From an uncultured Lachnospiraceae bacterium (lineage in GTDB: Bacteria; Bacillota_A; Clostridia; Lachnospirales; Lachnospiraceae), in NCBI GenBank assembly GCA_910585655.1, contig CAJUFW010000132.1, forward strand, positions 1 to 9,789: a stretch of 9,789 nt of DNA, read 5' to 3'. Positions 1 to 7,967 of the stretch are shown one piece after another. Each line of letters begins with the position of its first letter. Position 1 is the stretch's first letter. The position numbers were made by a program, and so were the translations under genes. The notes beneath the pieces are model-generated. The model was not told where the DNA came from and did no database searches. It saw only the letters and a program-made list of their open reading frames with translations.

Positions 1-63
1 CCCGCCCGGAGGGCTTTTTGTATCATAGGGAAGTTTAGAGAACTTTCCTATGATACAAAAAAC
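1..63. repeat. Dispersed hairpin repeat, copy L
   Basis: This block is repeated at 9369-9432 with every base conserved except one extra A (9419) in the other copy. It starts with a short GC hairpin, GCCC-GGA-GGGC (4-14), followed by TTTTT (15-19), which resembles a weak plus-strand terminator. A long inverted repeat follows: left arm 15-35, loop TAGAG 36-40, right arm 41-61, a 21-bp stem with a single G-U type mismatch. The right arm ends in the A-run that doubles as the U-tract of the minus-strand terminator at 57-90. The window begins inside the unit: in the other copy the GC-rich part continues for another 100 bp or so upstream. There is no coding potential. It is probably a non-autonomous repeat or a terminator-associated hairpin; the repetition itself is certain. 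Confidence 0.85.
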
Positions 64-90
64 AGGAGATCCGGCAAGCCGGACTCCTGT
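57..90 (-). terminator. Intrinsic terminator of the lipoprotein-GH20 unit
   Basis: Read on the minus strand this is a stem built from ACAGGAG and TCCGGC with their complements, a TT apex and one bulged base, followed directly by six T residues (57-62 on the plus strand are A). It lies 64 bp past the stop codon of the last gene, at 155. The inner core TCCGGCAAGCCGGACTC is identical to the core of the hairpin at 9275-9294. The U-tract merges into the long repeat hairpin at 1-63. Confidence 0.8.
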
Positions 91-154
91 TCAGTGCGGT
101 TTTCTGATACCGAGGATTATAGAGATGATATATCTGATTGTTTCCTCTAGTATA

Positions 155-2059
155 TCACAGTTTCTTTGTGCTTTCAAGCCCATCCAAAACTTTCAAGGTA
201 TCCTGTAGACCTCGTTCTTTATTTCGTGCCAGCCAGGTTTCGGAAAGCAGTTCTCGCAGCTTTTTTTGCTGCTCTCTGTGTTCCGGAGGCTCTGGCTTTC
301 CTTCCATCCAGGCGCGCCGCAGCTTGGCGCAAAGTTTTACCAGCCCGATTGCCAGACGATATTCCTGTTCGATTAGCTCCCGTTTTGGATGTTCCATCTG
401 CTGGCAGTTCAGCTTCTGCAGCAACTCCTCTAAAAATGCCTCTAATCCTTCTCCGTCATAGATCCCGTCTGCTGCATCCAACAACTCCCGTTCCCGCCTC
501 TGACCGGCAGGATCGCAGATCATATCGGCTAATTGATAGGCAAACATTTTCGTTAGCTCCGGCAGTCGTTCCTTTTCCATTCCGGCAAACCAGAACACCG
601 TATTAGTCAGGGTTCTGTTGACGACCGGGTATTCCTCAAACTGCTGATAACAGCCCATTTGCAGCGTCAGCTCTCCCATTATACCTGCCCGATCCTGATA
701 GACAAACCGATCCAGGACTGCCGCCAGGTACTGTTTTCCTTTTACCTCTTCCTTTTCCGACTTTTCTTCTGCTCTCCAGGACAGAGCCGCCGCATACAAA
801 TAGGCGGGATAGCTGACGGGCAAAGGATTCATATGCCCACCGTCTCCCCAATCCGTCAGCAGCAGACCTTTTGCCCCATAACGCTTTCCGGTCACAGCCG
901 CATCCCGGATATTTTCTAACATATTTTCGGTTCTTCCGCTAAAGGAAGCCCAGGCGCCGCTTCCCGGGCATAGCCAAAAGTCTCTTCCTGCCTCAGACAG
1001 CATCTTGGCATGTGCCTCAAACGGTGTTACCGCGTCATAGTTCCAGTCTAACACGGTTACATCCTCCGGCAAGGCGGAAAGCGTTTCCGGATGACGGGTT
1101 AAAATGTCCCCCCATAAGAGCATATGTCTTCCCTTTTTTGTCACCATCTGATAGATCTTCTGCACATACTCTAAATAAACTGCCCCCATTCCTTCCTGCT
1201 CTATCCGCTCCTGGTTTTTCCCTTGTCCCAGTTCAAACGGCTCGTCCAGATTGACGTTAAAATTCTCCGACGTAAAGTGTTGCAGCAAATCATCACTCAT
1301 CTGCTCTACTAGCTTCAGGCTACCAGGATCGGAAGGATCTAACGTGCCAGGAGGCATTACAAAGCCAAATAGTTTACCGCCTTCCGGCTTCTCTGCCAGC
1401 TCTGGGAACGCGCCCGGAGCCAGCCATGCCGTCATATGCCCAAGGCAGTTCTGATTTGGTGTCAAATCAATAAAGCGTTCTTTGCAATACGCATCAAGCA
1501 GCCGGATTTCCTCTCCGGTAAACGGCATACTATCCTCCTGCGCGCTCCAGAGCGCTTCAAAGGAAGGATATGCAAAGGCAAAGCCTTCTAAATACAACTC
1601 CAAATGATTCAATTTGACCGATGCGAACAGATCCACCAGCTCGTAGAGCGTATCCAACGTAGGAATCTTATTCCGACTGATGTCCAACATCACGCCTCGT
1701 ACGGCAAAATCCGGTTTATCCTCTATCTGACAGCAATCCAGAGTAACGCCCTTCCCTTTGGAATACTCCGTCTGCAGCAGCATCTGCCGCAAGGTTGCCA
1801 GCGCATAAAAGGCTCCCGTCTCCGTGGCTGATTTGATTTCGATTCTCTCCGGTAAAACCGTCAGCCGATAACCCTCTTCTGAAAGCGTTCGATCTTCTAA
1901 AAAGCTTATCGTTTCCGGCAGGGAACGGTCAAGCCGTTCCCTCGTTCCCCGTTTGACTCCTTTTTGTAACTCCCGAAAAAGTGTCTGATAAACCGTTTCC
2001 GATAGTAAAAGGCTTCCTTCCTGCCACTTCCATTTTTGTGGAACCGGGCATACTATCAT
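155..2059 (-). CDS. GH20-type beta-N-acetylhexosaminidase, divergent paralogue
   Basis: Predicted to remove terminal GlcNAc or GalNAc from oligosaccharides by the substrate-assisted GH20 mechanism. An N-terminal alpha/beta domain (about 1-115) precedes a TIM barrel (about 118-425) that opens with RGVMLDISR, whose Arg121 is the usual substrate-binding arginine. The catalytic Asp-Glu pair is D272-E273 in NLDEPFELGQGKN. Aromatic pocket residues follow in LLWGDI (W316), LDWNYD (W339, Y341) and LLTDWGDGGH (W404). A helical C-terminal region completes 634 aa. There is no signal peptide, so it should act in the cytoplasm. An upstream ATG at 2122 would overlap the lipoprotein gene by 47 bp. The chosen ATG at 2059 has GGGAGG 8 nt upstream and gives no overlap. 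It is 16 bp from the lipoprotein stop, so the two are probably cotranscribed. It is clearly paralogous to the 660-aa enzyme at 5941-7923 but differs around the active site, which suggests another linkage or sugar. Confidence 0.88.
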   Translation of the reverse strand: MIVCPVPQKWKWQEGSLLLSETVYQTLFRELQKGVKRGTRERLDRSLPETISFLEDRTLSEEGYRLTVLPERIEIKSATETGAFYALATLRQMLLQTEYSKGKGVTLDCCQIEDKPDFAVRGVMLDISRNKIPTLDTLYELVDLFASVKLNHLELYLEGFAFAYPSFEALWSAQEDSMPFTGEEIRLLDAYCKERFIDLTPNQNCLGHMTAWLAPGAFPELAEKPEGGKLFGFVMPPGTLDPSDPGSLKLVEQMSDDLLQHFTSENFNVNLDEPFELGQGKNQERIEQEGMGAVYLEYVQKIYQMVTKKGRHMLLWGDILTRHPETLSALPEDVTVLDWNYDAVTPFEAHAKMLSEAGRDFWLCPGSGAWASFSGRTENMLENIRDAAVTGKRYGAKGLLLTDWGDGGHMNPLPVSYPAYLYAAALSWRAEEKSEKEEVKGKQYLAAVLDRFVYQDRAGIMGELTLQMGCYQQFEEYPVVNRTLTNTVFWFAGMEKERLPELTKMFAYQLADMICDPAGQRRERELLDAADGIYDGEGLEAFLEELLQKLNCQQMEHPKRELIEQEYRLAIGLVKLCAKLRRAWMEGKPEPPEHREQQKKLRELLSETWLARNKERGLQDTLKVLDGLESTKKL

Positions 2060-2067
2060 AGGATCTT

Positions 2068-2073
2068 CCTCCC
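2068..2073 (-). promoter_or_regulatory. Ribosome binding site deciding the GH20 start at 2059
   Basis: The minus strand reads GGGAGG here, 8 nt before the ATG at 2059 and just beyond the stop codon of the preceding lipoprotein gene (2076-2078). The ATG at 2122 has no comparable site, so the extra 21 residues of the longer reading frame are unlikely to be translated. Confidence 0.8.
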
Positions 2074-2075
2074 TT

Positions 2076-3743
2076 CTATCTTGCCATATAGCGGTCATAT
2101 GCGGTCTGTCTGATTTCCACACATCGATCCACGCCGTATTGATGCAGCCGATCTACAAACTCCTCATATTTTTCCAGGCTTTCTGCGCCGGTGATAAATT
2201 TTACCGTCATCTCCTCTACCATCGTCTGTACGGAAGTATATAATGTATAGAACTCATTGCTCTCATCTGCAGTCATCGTTACGGCAGAAGGAATCACATG
2301 CTCTAAGGACGCCTGTTCCCATACTTCCTGGCAGACCTTTGCCGACGGCTCATAAAGAGAATCATAACGTTTCCAGTTATACCAGCCGTTGCTGTAGCCG
2401 ATTACATACTGCTTTAACGCATCCATCATCCCCAGACCATCCGGGTTATTTTGGATCTGTTCGGTAAGCTGTGGCTTTCCTGCTTCATCAATCACATAAG
2501 ATTCTCCTTCGATACCGAAATTATTTAACAGCATCGCGTCATAGCTGTATTGATAATCCAGCCATTTTAAAGCCAGTTCCGGATCCTTGCAGGAAGCAGA
2601 TATGCTGTAAATCGAACCTAACACACGACGATTCGGATACGCGCTGATCTGTTCGTCTCCTTTGTTCTGAACCGGAAACGGCGTTCCTACCAGGTTAATA
2701 TTTTCATCCTGGGAATATTGGAAGGTCCGGTAATACTCATTAGCTGAAAATACATACGTAGAACACCCTGCACCAGCCCGTCCGGTCGCCATATATTCTG
2801 CCGGAGCCGTATAATCTGCATTATTGGAAATAAAATTGTAATCGATCAACCCTTCCTCATACCAAGTACGGAACAGTTCTATATATTCCCGGTATCCTTC
2901 CTCGGCAGGTCCGTATTTTACCACATTTCCATCCCGGTAAAATCCCGGCAATACACCAAAAGCACTGGCAAAATAACCAATCGGAATCGTTCCCTTTGTA
3001 CCAATCATCAATGGCGCTTCTGCTCCTTTTTCTTCCTTGAATGCAGTAAGAACCTTATGCCAGTCCTCTAACGTCTCCGGTACCGGAAGATTTAAGTCTT
3101 CTAACCAGTCTCCCCGGATTAACATTCCCATAAAGGTAGGCTCATAGGCTGGTCCTGTTTCATCTCCGTCAATTTCATAAATCGTTACAAACTTTCCGTC
3201 GTCTGTTCTGACGTCCCGCCACATCGTTTCATCAGCCTTCACAAATCCCAGATAATTCGGCATCAGGCGTTCTACATAATCGGTCAAATCCAAAAAAATT
3301 CCATCCTCTACCGCTTTTCCGGGTCCTCCGGAATACATACTGCTGCCTTCCTTTACAATGTCTGGGATATCTCCGGAAGCCATCATCAGACCATATTTTT
3401 CCTGCTGCTCGTTCATCCCCACCGTAATATAGCGGATATGTACGTTGGTCAATTCTTCCATTTTCTGAACGCTTGGCAGTGTGTTCGGATCTTCTGCCAT
3501 CAGGTTATCATAAGGAAGCCAGAAGCTAAGCTCTGTCTTTTCCTCACTGATCGGAAGCTGCGCTCTTTTGTTATCCGACTCATCTGAATCGGAGACTTCC
3601 TGTTCTTCTGACTCGTCGTTTTCTTCCTGCTTCGTATCTGCCTCTTTCTGCCCTTCCTTTTTTCCACATGCTCCTAAAGAAAGCACGCACATAGACAGAC
3701 ACAACCATATTGCTATCCATTTACTCCGGTTGTTCTTTTTCAT
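2076..3743 (-). CDS. Extracellular solute-binding lipoprotein (LipO/YtcQ-like, CUT1 sugar type)
   Basis: Probable sugar-binding component of an ABC importer, anchored to the outer face of the membrane. The N-terminus has a lysine/arginine-rich start, a hydrophobic stretch (about 9-23) and the lipobox LGAC with the lipidated Cys at 26. A strongly acidic linker (about 28-60, rich in E, D and S) precedes the binding fold, which starts near ELSFWLPYDN. The 555-aa length fits the large binding proteins that usually pair with LplB and YtcP type permeases. The start at 3743 has AGAGGA 7 nt upstream. No permease or ATPase gene is next to it. It follows the AraC regulator after 126 bp, with its own candidate promoter, and is followed by a GH20 gene in the same unit. 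Family membership is well supported; the ligand is inferred from the neighbours to be an amino-sugar oligosaccharide. Confidence 0.9.
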   Translation of the reverse strand: MKKNNRSKWIAIWLCLSMCVLSLGACGKKEGQKEADTKQEENDESEEQEVSDSDESDNKRAQLPISEEKTELSFWLPYDNLMAEDPNTLPSVQKMEELTNVHIRYITVGMNEQQEKYGLMMASGDIPDIVKEGSSMYSGGPGKAVEDGIFLDLTDYVERLMPNYLGFVKADETMWRDVRTDDGKFVTIYEIDGDETGPAYEPTFMGMLIRGDWLEDLNLPVPETLEDWHKVLTAFKEEKGAEAPLMIGTKGTIPIGYFASAFGVLPGFYRDGNVVKYGPAEEGYREYIELFRTWYEEGLIDYNFISNNADYTAPAEYMATGRAGAGCSTYVFSANEYYRTFQYSQDENINLVGTPFPVQNKGDEQISAYPNRRVLGSIYSISASCKDPELALKWLDYQYSYDAMLLNNFGIEGESYVIDEAGKPQLTEQIQNNPDGLGMMDALKQYVIGYSNGWYNWKRYDSLYEPSAKVCQEVWEQASLEHVIPSAVTMTADESNEFYTLYTSVQTMVEEMTVKFITGAESLEKYEEFVDRLHQYGVDRCVEIRQTAYDRYMAR

Positions 3744-3811
3744 TCTGATTTCCTCTCTTTCTTGCTGCTTATCGCTGCATTTTATTACTGGCTTTCTCTG
3801 CCGACGAGCTT

Positions 3812-3820
3812 AGTATAGCA
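3812..3820 (-). promoter_or_regulatory. Candidate extended -10 promoter for the lipoprotein-GH20 unit
   Basis: The minus strand reads TGCTATACT, an extended -10 box (TG-n-TATACT, five of six matches to TATAAT), 68 bp before the lipoprotein start. A -35 match is poor: the best is TTGTTC at a short 15-bp distance. A weak -35 fits a promoter that needs an activator such as the AraC protein encoded just upstream. No terminator hairpin is visible between 3744 and 3869, so read-through from the upstream genes is also possible. Confidence 0.5.
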
Positions 3821-3869
3821 AGAAATAAATCAGAACAAAATAGCCTCTTTTTGCATGTATGATTTTTTT

Positions 3870-5939
3870 CTATAGCCCGGAAATCCGCCCTTTTTCTGCC
3901 TGAATCTTTGCATATTCCCCCGGTGTCATGCCGACTTGTTCCCGGAACGCGCGCATCAGGGGACGCACAGTATAGTAGCCTACCTCCTCTGCTGCTGCCT
4001 TCACCGTAAGCCCTTCTTGCAGCAGCTCCTTTGCCCGTTCTACACGAAGCTGATTGATATAATCCAGTACACCGGTACCGGTTTTTTGTTTGAAGATTCT
4101 GGAAAGATACGTCAGATTCAAAGAAAATTGCTCTGCCACTACCGCGACGGTTAGCTGCTGTTCGTTGTAATGCGACGACAGCCAGTCCTGAATCTGCTCT
4201 ATCGTCTCGTCAACGGATCCTTTCCGCGCCATCGGGCTTTTCCGCTCTTTTCGCTCCCTCTGGTTCTCCCCCTCTGTCTTTCCTTCTGTTTCCTTTTTTA
4301 TCTCTGGTTCCGACTCTGCCTTTCTCTTTGCCTCCGGTTCCTTCACTTCCTGTTCCAGCATTTCATAGGAAAGTACGCTATAAGGAGTTCCGATATAATT
4401 CCGGTATTCGTTCAAACGACGTACCTGACGATACCCCTCTTCCACATCTGCCAGACAAGTTCCGACTTGGCTGATGTTGGCGCAAATCCGAAATCCATAT
4501 GTCTGCCGTAAAAAGGTAATGATTTCCTCTATCCGCTCTTTGATTTTAGCAGCAAATGGTTCCGGTTTGTCGGCGCCATTTAAAATCAGATATTCATAAC
4601 CGCCTAAGCTGCCGCTTAAAAACGGATATTGCTCCGATAAAACATCACCTGCCACATTCTGCACAATAAAATACAAAAGCTCCATACTTTCCTCATTGAG
4701 CTGCTCCCCAAGCAACGCTTCCTCTACTTCTTCAAAATCAAATTGTACCACACTGTAATACTCGTTTGGCAATACCTGCTTTAGCCGTTCCCATTCCTCC
4801 TGATCCAAGCTCGTGTATTTATTCCTCTGACCCAATAAAAACCGTCCTACCTGCGCGTCCTGTATCTGCCGTTCCTGTCGGAAGCTCTCTTCCGCCTTCT
4901 GCTCATAGCCCTTTAGCAGCCTTTGGAGACGGTTTCGGATTAGCTCAAATTCATCCTCCTGTTCTCCCCGTTCCCCACCGGAAGCTCCTTGTCTGATCAG
5001 CTTTAGCAGATCGTCCACCGGCTTGTAATTCCGTTTGGACAAATACGAAGAAAGCGACAGTCCCACACCCAAAGAAGCAGCGATATAAGCGGCAAGGATT
5101 CCTATTCCTATCAAAAGCTCCTGCCGGAACACGGTGTCTCTTCTGATACAAAATAAAGAAAGCTGATATTCCGGCAATTCCTCTTTTAAAACTGCATAAC
5201 CTTTTTTGTGTATTAACGCCTCCTCCTTTACGTCAAAGGCGCTCCAGTCCTCTTCCTCCTCTATCCCACCGCCGATTTTTCGGATCTCCCCGTCTCTGGT
5301 CTGTAAAAGTACCGCTGTATCCATATCCGGAAACTGCCCGGACAGCCAGGATTTATTTAAAAAACAGAGCAGCACTACATTCTGCTCCCAAAAGGCTTCT
5401 TTATAATTCCCGGAAAGACTGTATGCCAACGCGTCGGATTTTGTCCCCTGTAAAAAATACAGCCGGTTATACGGATTTTCCTCCATAATCGCCTTGACTG
5501 CCGGATCGGCAAGATATAAGTCCTCCTGTACCCACATTTCCTCTGTCATCCGAAAGCTCACACGACTTCCTACGATTAAATTTCTCTGAGGATAAAACAG
5601 ATACGCATTGGAGAGCGCCTCTCCGACAGATAATCGATCCTGCAACAGATTTTGTACCATTCCCAGGCGATCCCGTTCAAACTCCGGTTCCAGATCCGGC
5701 ACTGCCAGGCTTTTTACATAACTGCTATGGAGCAGCTCCGTTCCTTCCTTTCGGAGCTGCTCCAGCACATGCCGTAACACGGTTTCATCCTGCAGCAAAA
5801 GCTGATACTGCAGTTCTTTGGTTTCTTTTTGAATCGTCGAAAGCGAATGGAAGTAAATCACGCAGCCAAACACCAACGGCAGCAGCAAAATCGCCACATA
5901 GGAAAGCTGCCAACGTCGCAACGTTCTGCCTTTTTTCAT
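3870..5939 (-). CDS. Membrane-bound AraC-family transcriptional regulator (YesN-like)
   Basis: A one-protein sensor and DNA-binding regulator. TM1 spans about 13-31; an extracellular region of about 240 residues follows; TM2 spans about 274-299. A short HAMP-like linker (near SKRNYKPVDDLLKLI) leads into a cytoplasmic middle region (about 345-525). A highly charged Glu/Lys/Arg linker (about 530-573) joins this to the C-terminal AraC double helix-turn-helix (about 583-682). That domain contains LTVAVVAEQFSLNLTYLSRI in the first helix pair and the typical VGYY...FREQVGMTPGEY ending. Total length is 689 aa, within the usual range for this class. The ATG at 5939 is 1 nt past the GH20 stop, with GGGAG 7 nt upstream inside the GH20 end, so translation is probably coupled. 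By family precedent it should activate the adjacent transport and hydrolase genes in response to an extracellular glycan signal; the actual inducer cannot be read from the sequence. Confidence 0.92.
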   Translation of the reverse strand: MKKGRTLRRWQLSYVAILLLPLVFGCVIYFHSLSTIQKETKELQYQLLLQDETVLRHVLEQLRKEGTELLHSSYVKSLAVPDLEPEFERDRLGMVQNLLQDRLSVGEALSNAYLFYPQRNLIVGSRVSFRMTEEMWVQEDLYLADPAVKAIMEENPYNRLYFLQGTKSDALAYSLSGNYKEAFWEQNVVLLCFLNKSWLSGQFPDMDTAVLLQTRDGEIRKIGGGIEEEEDWSAFDVKEEALIHKKGYAVLKEELPEYQLSLFCIRRDTVFRQELLIGIGILAAYIAASLGVGLSLSSYLSKRNYKPVDDLLKLIRQGASGGERGEQEDEFELIRNRLQRLLKGYEQKAEESFRQERQIQDAQVGRFLLGQRNKYTSLDQEEWERLKQVLPNEYYSVVQFDFEEVEEALLGEQLNEESMELLYFIVQNVAGDVLSEQYPFLSGSLGGYEYLILNGADKPEPFAAKIKERIEEIITFLRQTYGFRICANISQVGTCLADVEEGYRQVRRLNEYRNYIGTPYSVLSYEMLEQEVKEPEAKRKAESEPEIKKETEGKTEGENQRERKERKSPMARKGSVDETIEQIQDWLSSHYNEQQLTVAVVAEQFSLNLTYLSRIFKQKTGTGVLDYINQLRVERAKELLQEGLTVKAAAEEVGYYTVRPLMRAFREQVGMTPGEYAKIQAEKGRISGL

Positions 5940-5940
5940 C

Positions 5941-7923
5941 TTATCGCTCCCTTAGATAATCCCCATACCAGGCGATTACTTCACTGATCCGGTACAACTC
6001 CGATTCCCGGCTGACCGTACGCCACAGCTCTTTATAACGTTGATACCAATGCTCTAGCTCCTCTGCCAACGGATATTCCCGGTGCAGACTCAAATCCATA
6101 ATCCCCGCCTCTTCCTGGCTCTGTCGATAGCGTACGACCTCTCCGACCTGGTTCCACAAGTGGATTCCCTCTGCTGCCAGCAGATACGCATATATCCTGC
6201 TTCTATTGCTCTCAGACAGCTCTTGCGGCATCTGGTAAAGCTGCTCTTTTAGCCCAGCCAGCCGATCCTTTGCCTCCTCCAGCCGATCCCACTTCACTCG
6301 ATCCAGAGAAAACCATGGATGGCTGCCAGAGAGTAACCCCTGTCTAGTTTCTTTCCATATCACTGCAAAAAACCAGGAAAATACGCTGCAGCCATGCAGC
6401 TCGGACACCAAATCTACAAAACGTCCGCTGCGATCTCCATACTCCAGAACAGAAATCAGCGGATTTATAACCTCCCGATCGGGAATCTCCGGGTTCCAGG
6501 AAAAAGCTGCGCCATAAATCATCCCTACCGTAGAAAAATCCGGATGATTGATATGCCCAAAATCACCCCAGTCCGTATTTAACACACCCACCGCGCCATA
6601 CCGGCACGCATACTGACACATCCGCTTGATATTTTCATAGGCTCCCTGATTGTCATTGACCAGATTATTCCAGCCCTGTACCCCCGGACACGCATATTGT
6701 ATGGCTCCTGCCTCTGCCAATGCCCGAATCCCATCTTCACTCTGGTTCGGCGCATAGCCCCAGTTTAGGCATATCGTTCCTTCCGGCAATTCCTGTACCG
6801 CTTCCGGGAAATCACAGATAATATCTCCCCAGAACATCGGAATCCGGTCATGGCTGACGATAAGCTGGCAGGTTTTTTTCAAAAAGCCCATATACAGCCG
6901 CTGCTTCCAGGCGCGTTCGTCCTCTTTCTCTATGTCTTCGGTGCTATGGCTCCCTTCAGTGCCACGGCTCTTTCCAGTGCCGAGATCAAAGGTTTCGTCT
7001 GCACAGAGATTAAAATGCCTGGAGGAAAACAGCGGCAGGAATTCTTCGATCATTTGCTTTACCAATTCAAAGCTGCGGTGGTTGCTCACATCTACCGTAT
7101 GATGTGCCATCCTCCCTGGAAAGGAAAACTCTGCCTTATCCGAATCCGGCAGCTCGCAAAGCTCGGCGTATGTCTTGGTGCTTAATACTTTATATAAATG
7201 CCCAAAGCTCGAAAGCGACGGTACCAGTTCAATATGCCGTTTCGCACAATACTGATCCAGTTCTAAAATATCCTCTGCCGTCAGCGGCGTATCGTCCCGC
7301 CATACCTCGCTGAACCCTTGAAATAAAAAGCTGTGTTCGACATAAAGCTGAAGCTGGTTTAACTTATAATACGCCATTTTATCCACCAGACGCTTTAACT
7401 CCTCCAGCTTTGGAATCCGCCCTCTTGTTACGTCATGGTAAAACCCGCGGTTTTGGATTTCCGGCTCATCCTCTATCAAAACAAACGGCAGCACGGCTCC
7501 TTCGCTTTGCAGCAACTGGCAAAAGGTCTGTACCCCATACCAAAGCCCGGCGCTGCTTTCTCCTGCGATCTCTATGCCCTTCTCCTGGATATGCAGCTCA
7601 TATGCCTCTATCCGATCCTCCTTCCGGCAAAGAGAGGCAGGCAACCCTTCTTTCTTGTTTCCCCGATTTCTCAATCTGATTTTTTCTGTAAATCCCTGGT
7701 TTAGAATAAAGTTGTCAAAGTTTTGACTATCACCTTTGCCTTGCCTGGTTATCCCCCAGGAAAAACCCAGATGTTTTTTAATCGCCTCCTGTAGAAACTT
7801 AGCTGCCTCATAATCTGCCGCCAGACAGCTTCCCTCCAGACAAATTTCCCCGGTATAGGAAAGCGTTAGGCTGCCTCCGTCTGAGGTTGTTGTGACTTTT
7901 TTAGGGGTTGGTATCAATTTCAT
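5941..7923 (-). CDS. GH20-type beta-N-acetylhexosaminidase
   Basis: Predicted exo-acting hydrolase for terminal beta-linked GlcNAc or GalNAc. Residues about 1-150 form the N-terminal GH20b-like domain (MKLIPTPKKV start and AGLWYGVQTFCQLLQ end are characteristic). The TIM barrel runs about 155-480, opening with NRGFYHDVTRGRIPKLEEL (R159). The catalytic pair is D309-E310 in FNLCADETFDLGTGKS. Pocket aromatics lie in MFWGDI (W365), LNWGY (W388, Y390) and NTDWGDFGH (W452). A helical region (about 490-660) ends the protein. The sequence KLNQLQLYVEH replaces the HWHLTD seen in classical GH20 enzymes, placing it in a divergent bacterial subgroup. There is no signal peptide, so it is probably cytoplasmic. 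GGAG lies 8 nt before the ATG. It follows the reductase gene after 44 bp and directly precedes the AraC gene. An 18-bp imperfect duplication sits just after the catalytic motif. Enzyme class is well supported; substrate is inferred. Confidence 0.92.
   Translation of the reverse strand: MKLIPTPKKVTTTSDGGSLTLSYTGEICLEGSCLAADYEAAKFLQEAIKKHLGFSWGITRQGKGDSQNFDNFILNQGFTEKIRLRNRGNKKEGLPASLCRKEDRIEAYELHIQEKGIEIAGESSAGLWYGVQTFCQLLQSEGAVLPFVLIEDEPEIQNRGFYHDVTRGRIPKLEELKRLVDKMAYYKLNQLQLYVEHSFLFQGFSEVWRDDTPLTAEDILELDQYCAKRHIELVPSLSSFGHLYKVLSTKTYAELCELPDSDKAEFSFPGRMAHHTVDVSNHRSFELVKQMIEEFLPLFSSRHFNLCADETFDLGTGKSRGTEGSHSTEDIEKEDERAWKQRLYMGFLKKTCQLIVSHDRIPMFWGDIICDFPEAVQELPEGTICLNWGYAPNQSEDGIRALAEAGAIQYACPGVQGWNNLVNDNQGAYENIKRMCQYACRYGAVGVLNTDWGDFGHINHPDFSTVGMIYGAAFSWNPEIPDREVINPLISVLEYGDRSGRFVDLVSELHGCSVFSWFFAVIWKETRQGLLSGSHPWFSLDRVKWDRLEEAKDRLAGLKEQLYQMPQELSESNRSRIYAYLLAAEGIHLWNQVGEVVRYRQSQEEAGIMDLSLHREYPLAEELEHWYQRYKELWRTVSRESELYRISEVIAWYGDYLRER
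6943..6978 (-). repeat. Imperfect 18-bp tandem duplication inside GH20
   Basis: Two adjacent 18-nt units (6943-6960 and 6961-6978) match at 13 of 18 positions and keep the reading frame. They encode TGKSRG followed by TEGSHS, immediately after the catalytic Asp-Glu segment. The paralogue at 155-2059 has no such extra loop at this point, which supports a local expansion. Confidence 0.6.
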
Positions 7924-7967
7924 GCTCGTTTCTCCTTTATTCGTTGATATATGTTTTTAGACCGCAA

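Noticed and set aside
138..461. Plus-strand open frames opposite the first GH20 gene, and similar plus-strand frames across the window
   Set aside because: They are antisense to well-supported genes, give low-complexity Ser/Pro/Leu/Arg-rich proteins with no recognisable domain, and lack convincing ribosome binding sites.
2060..2122. Longer N-terminus for the second GH20 gene starting at 2122
   Set aside because: It overlaps the lipoprotein gene and lacks a ribosome binding site, while the ATG at 2059 has GGGAGG at good spacing.
3744..3869. Terminator between the AraC gene and the lipoprotein gene
   Set aside because: T- and A-runs occur, but I could not find a stable GC stem next to a T-run on the minus strand.
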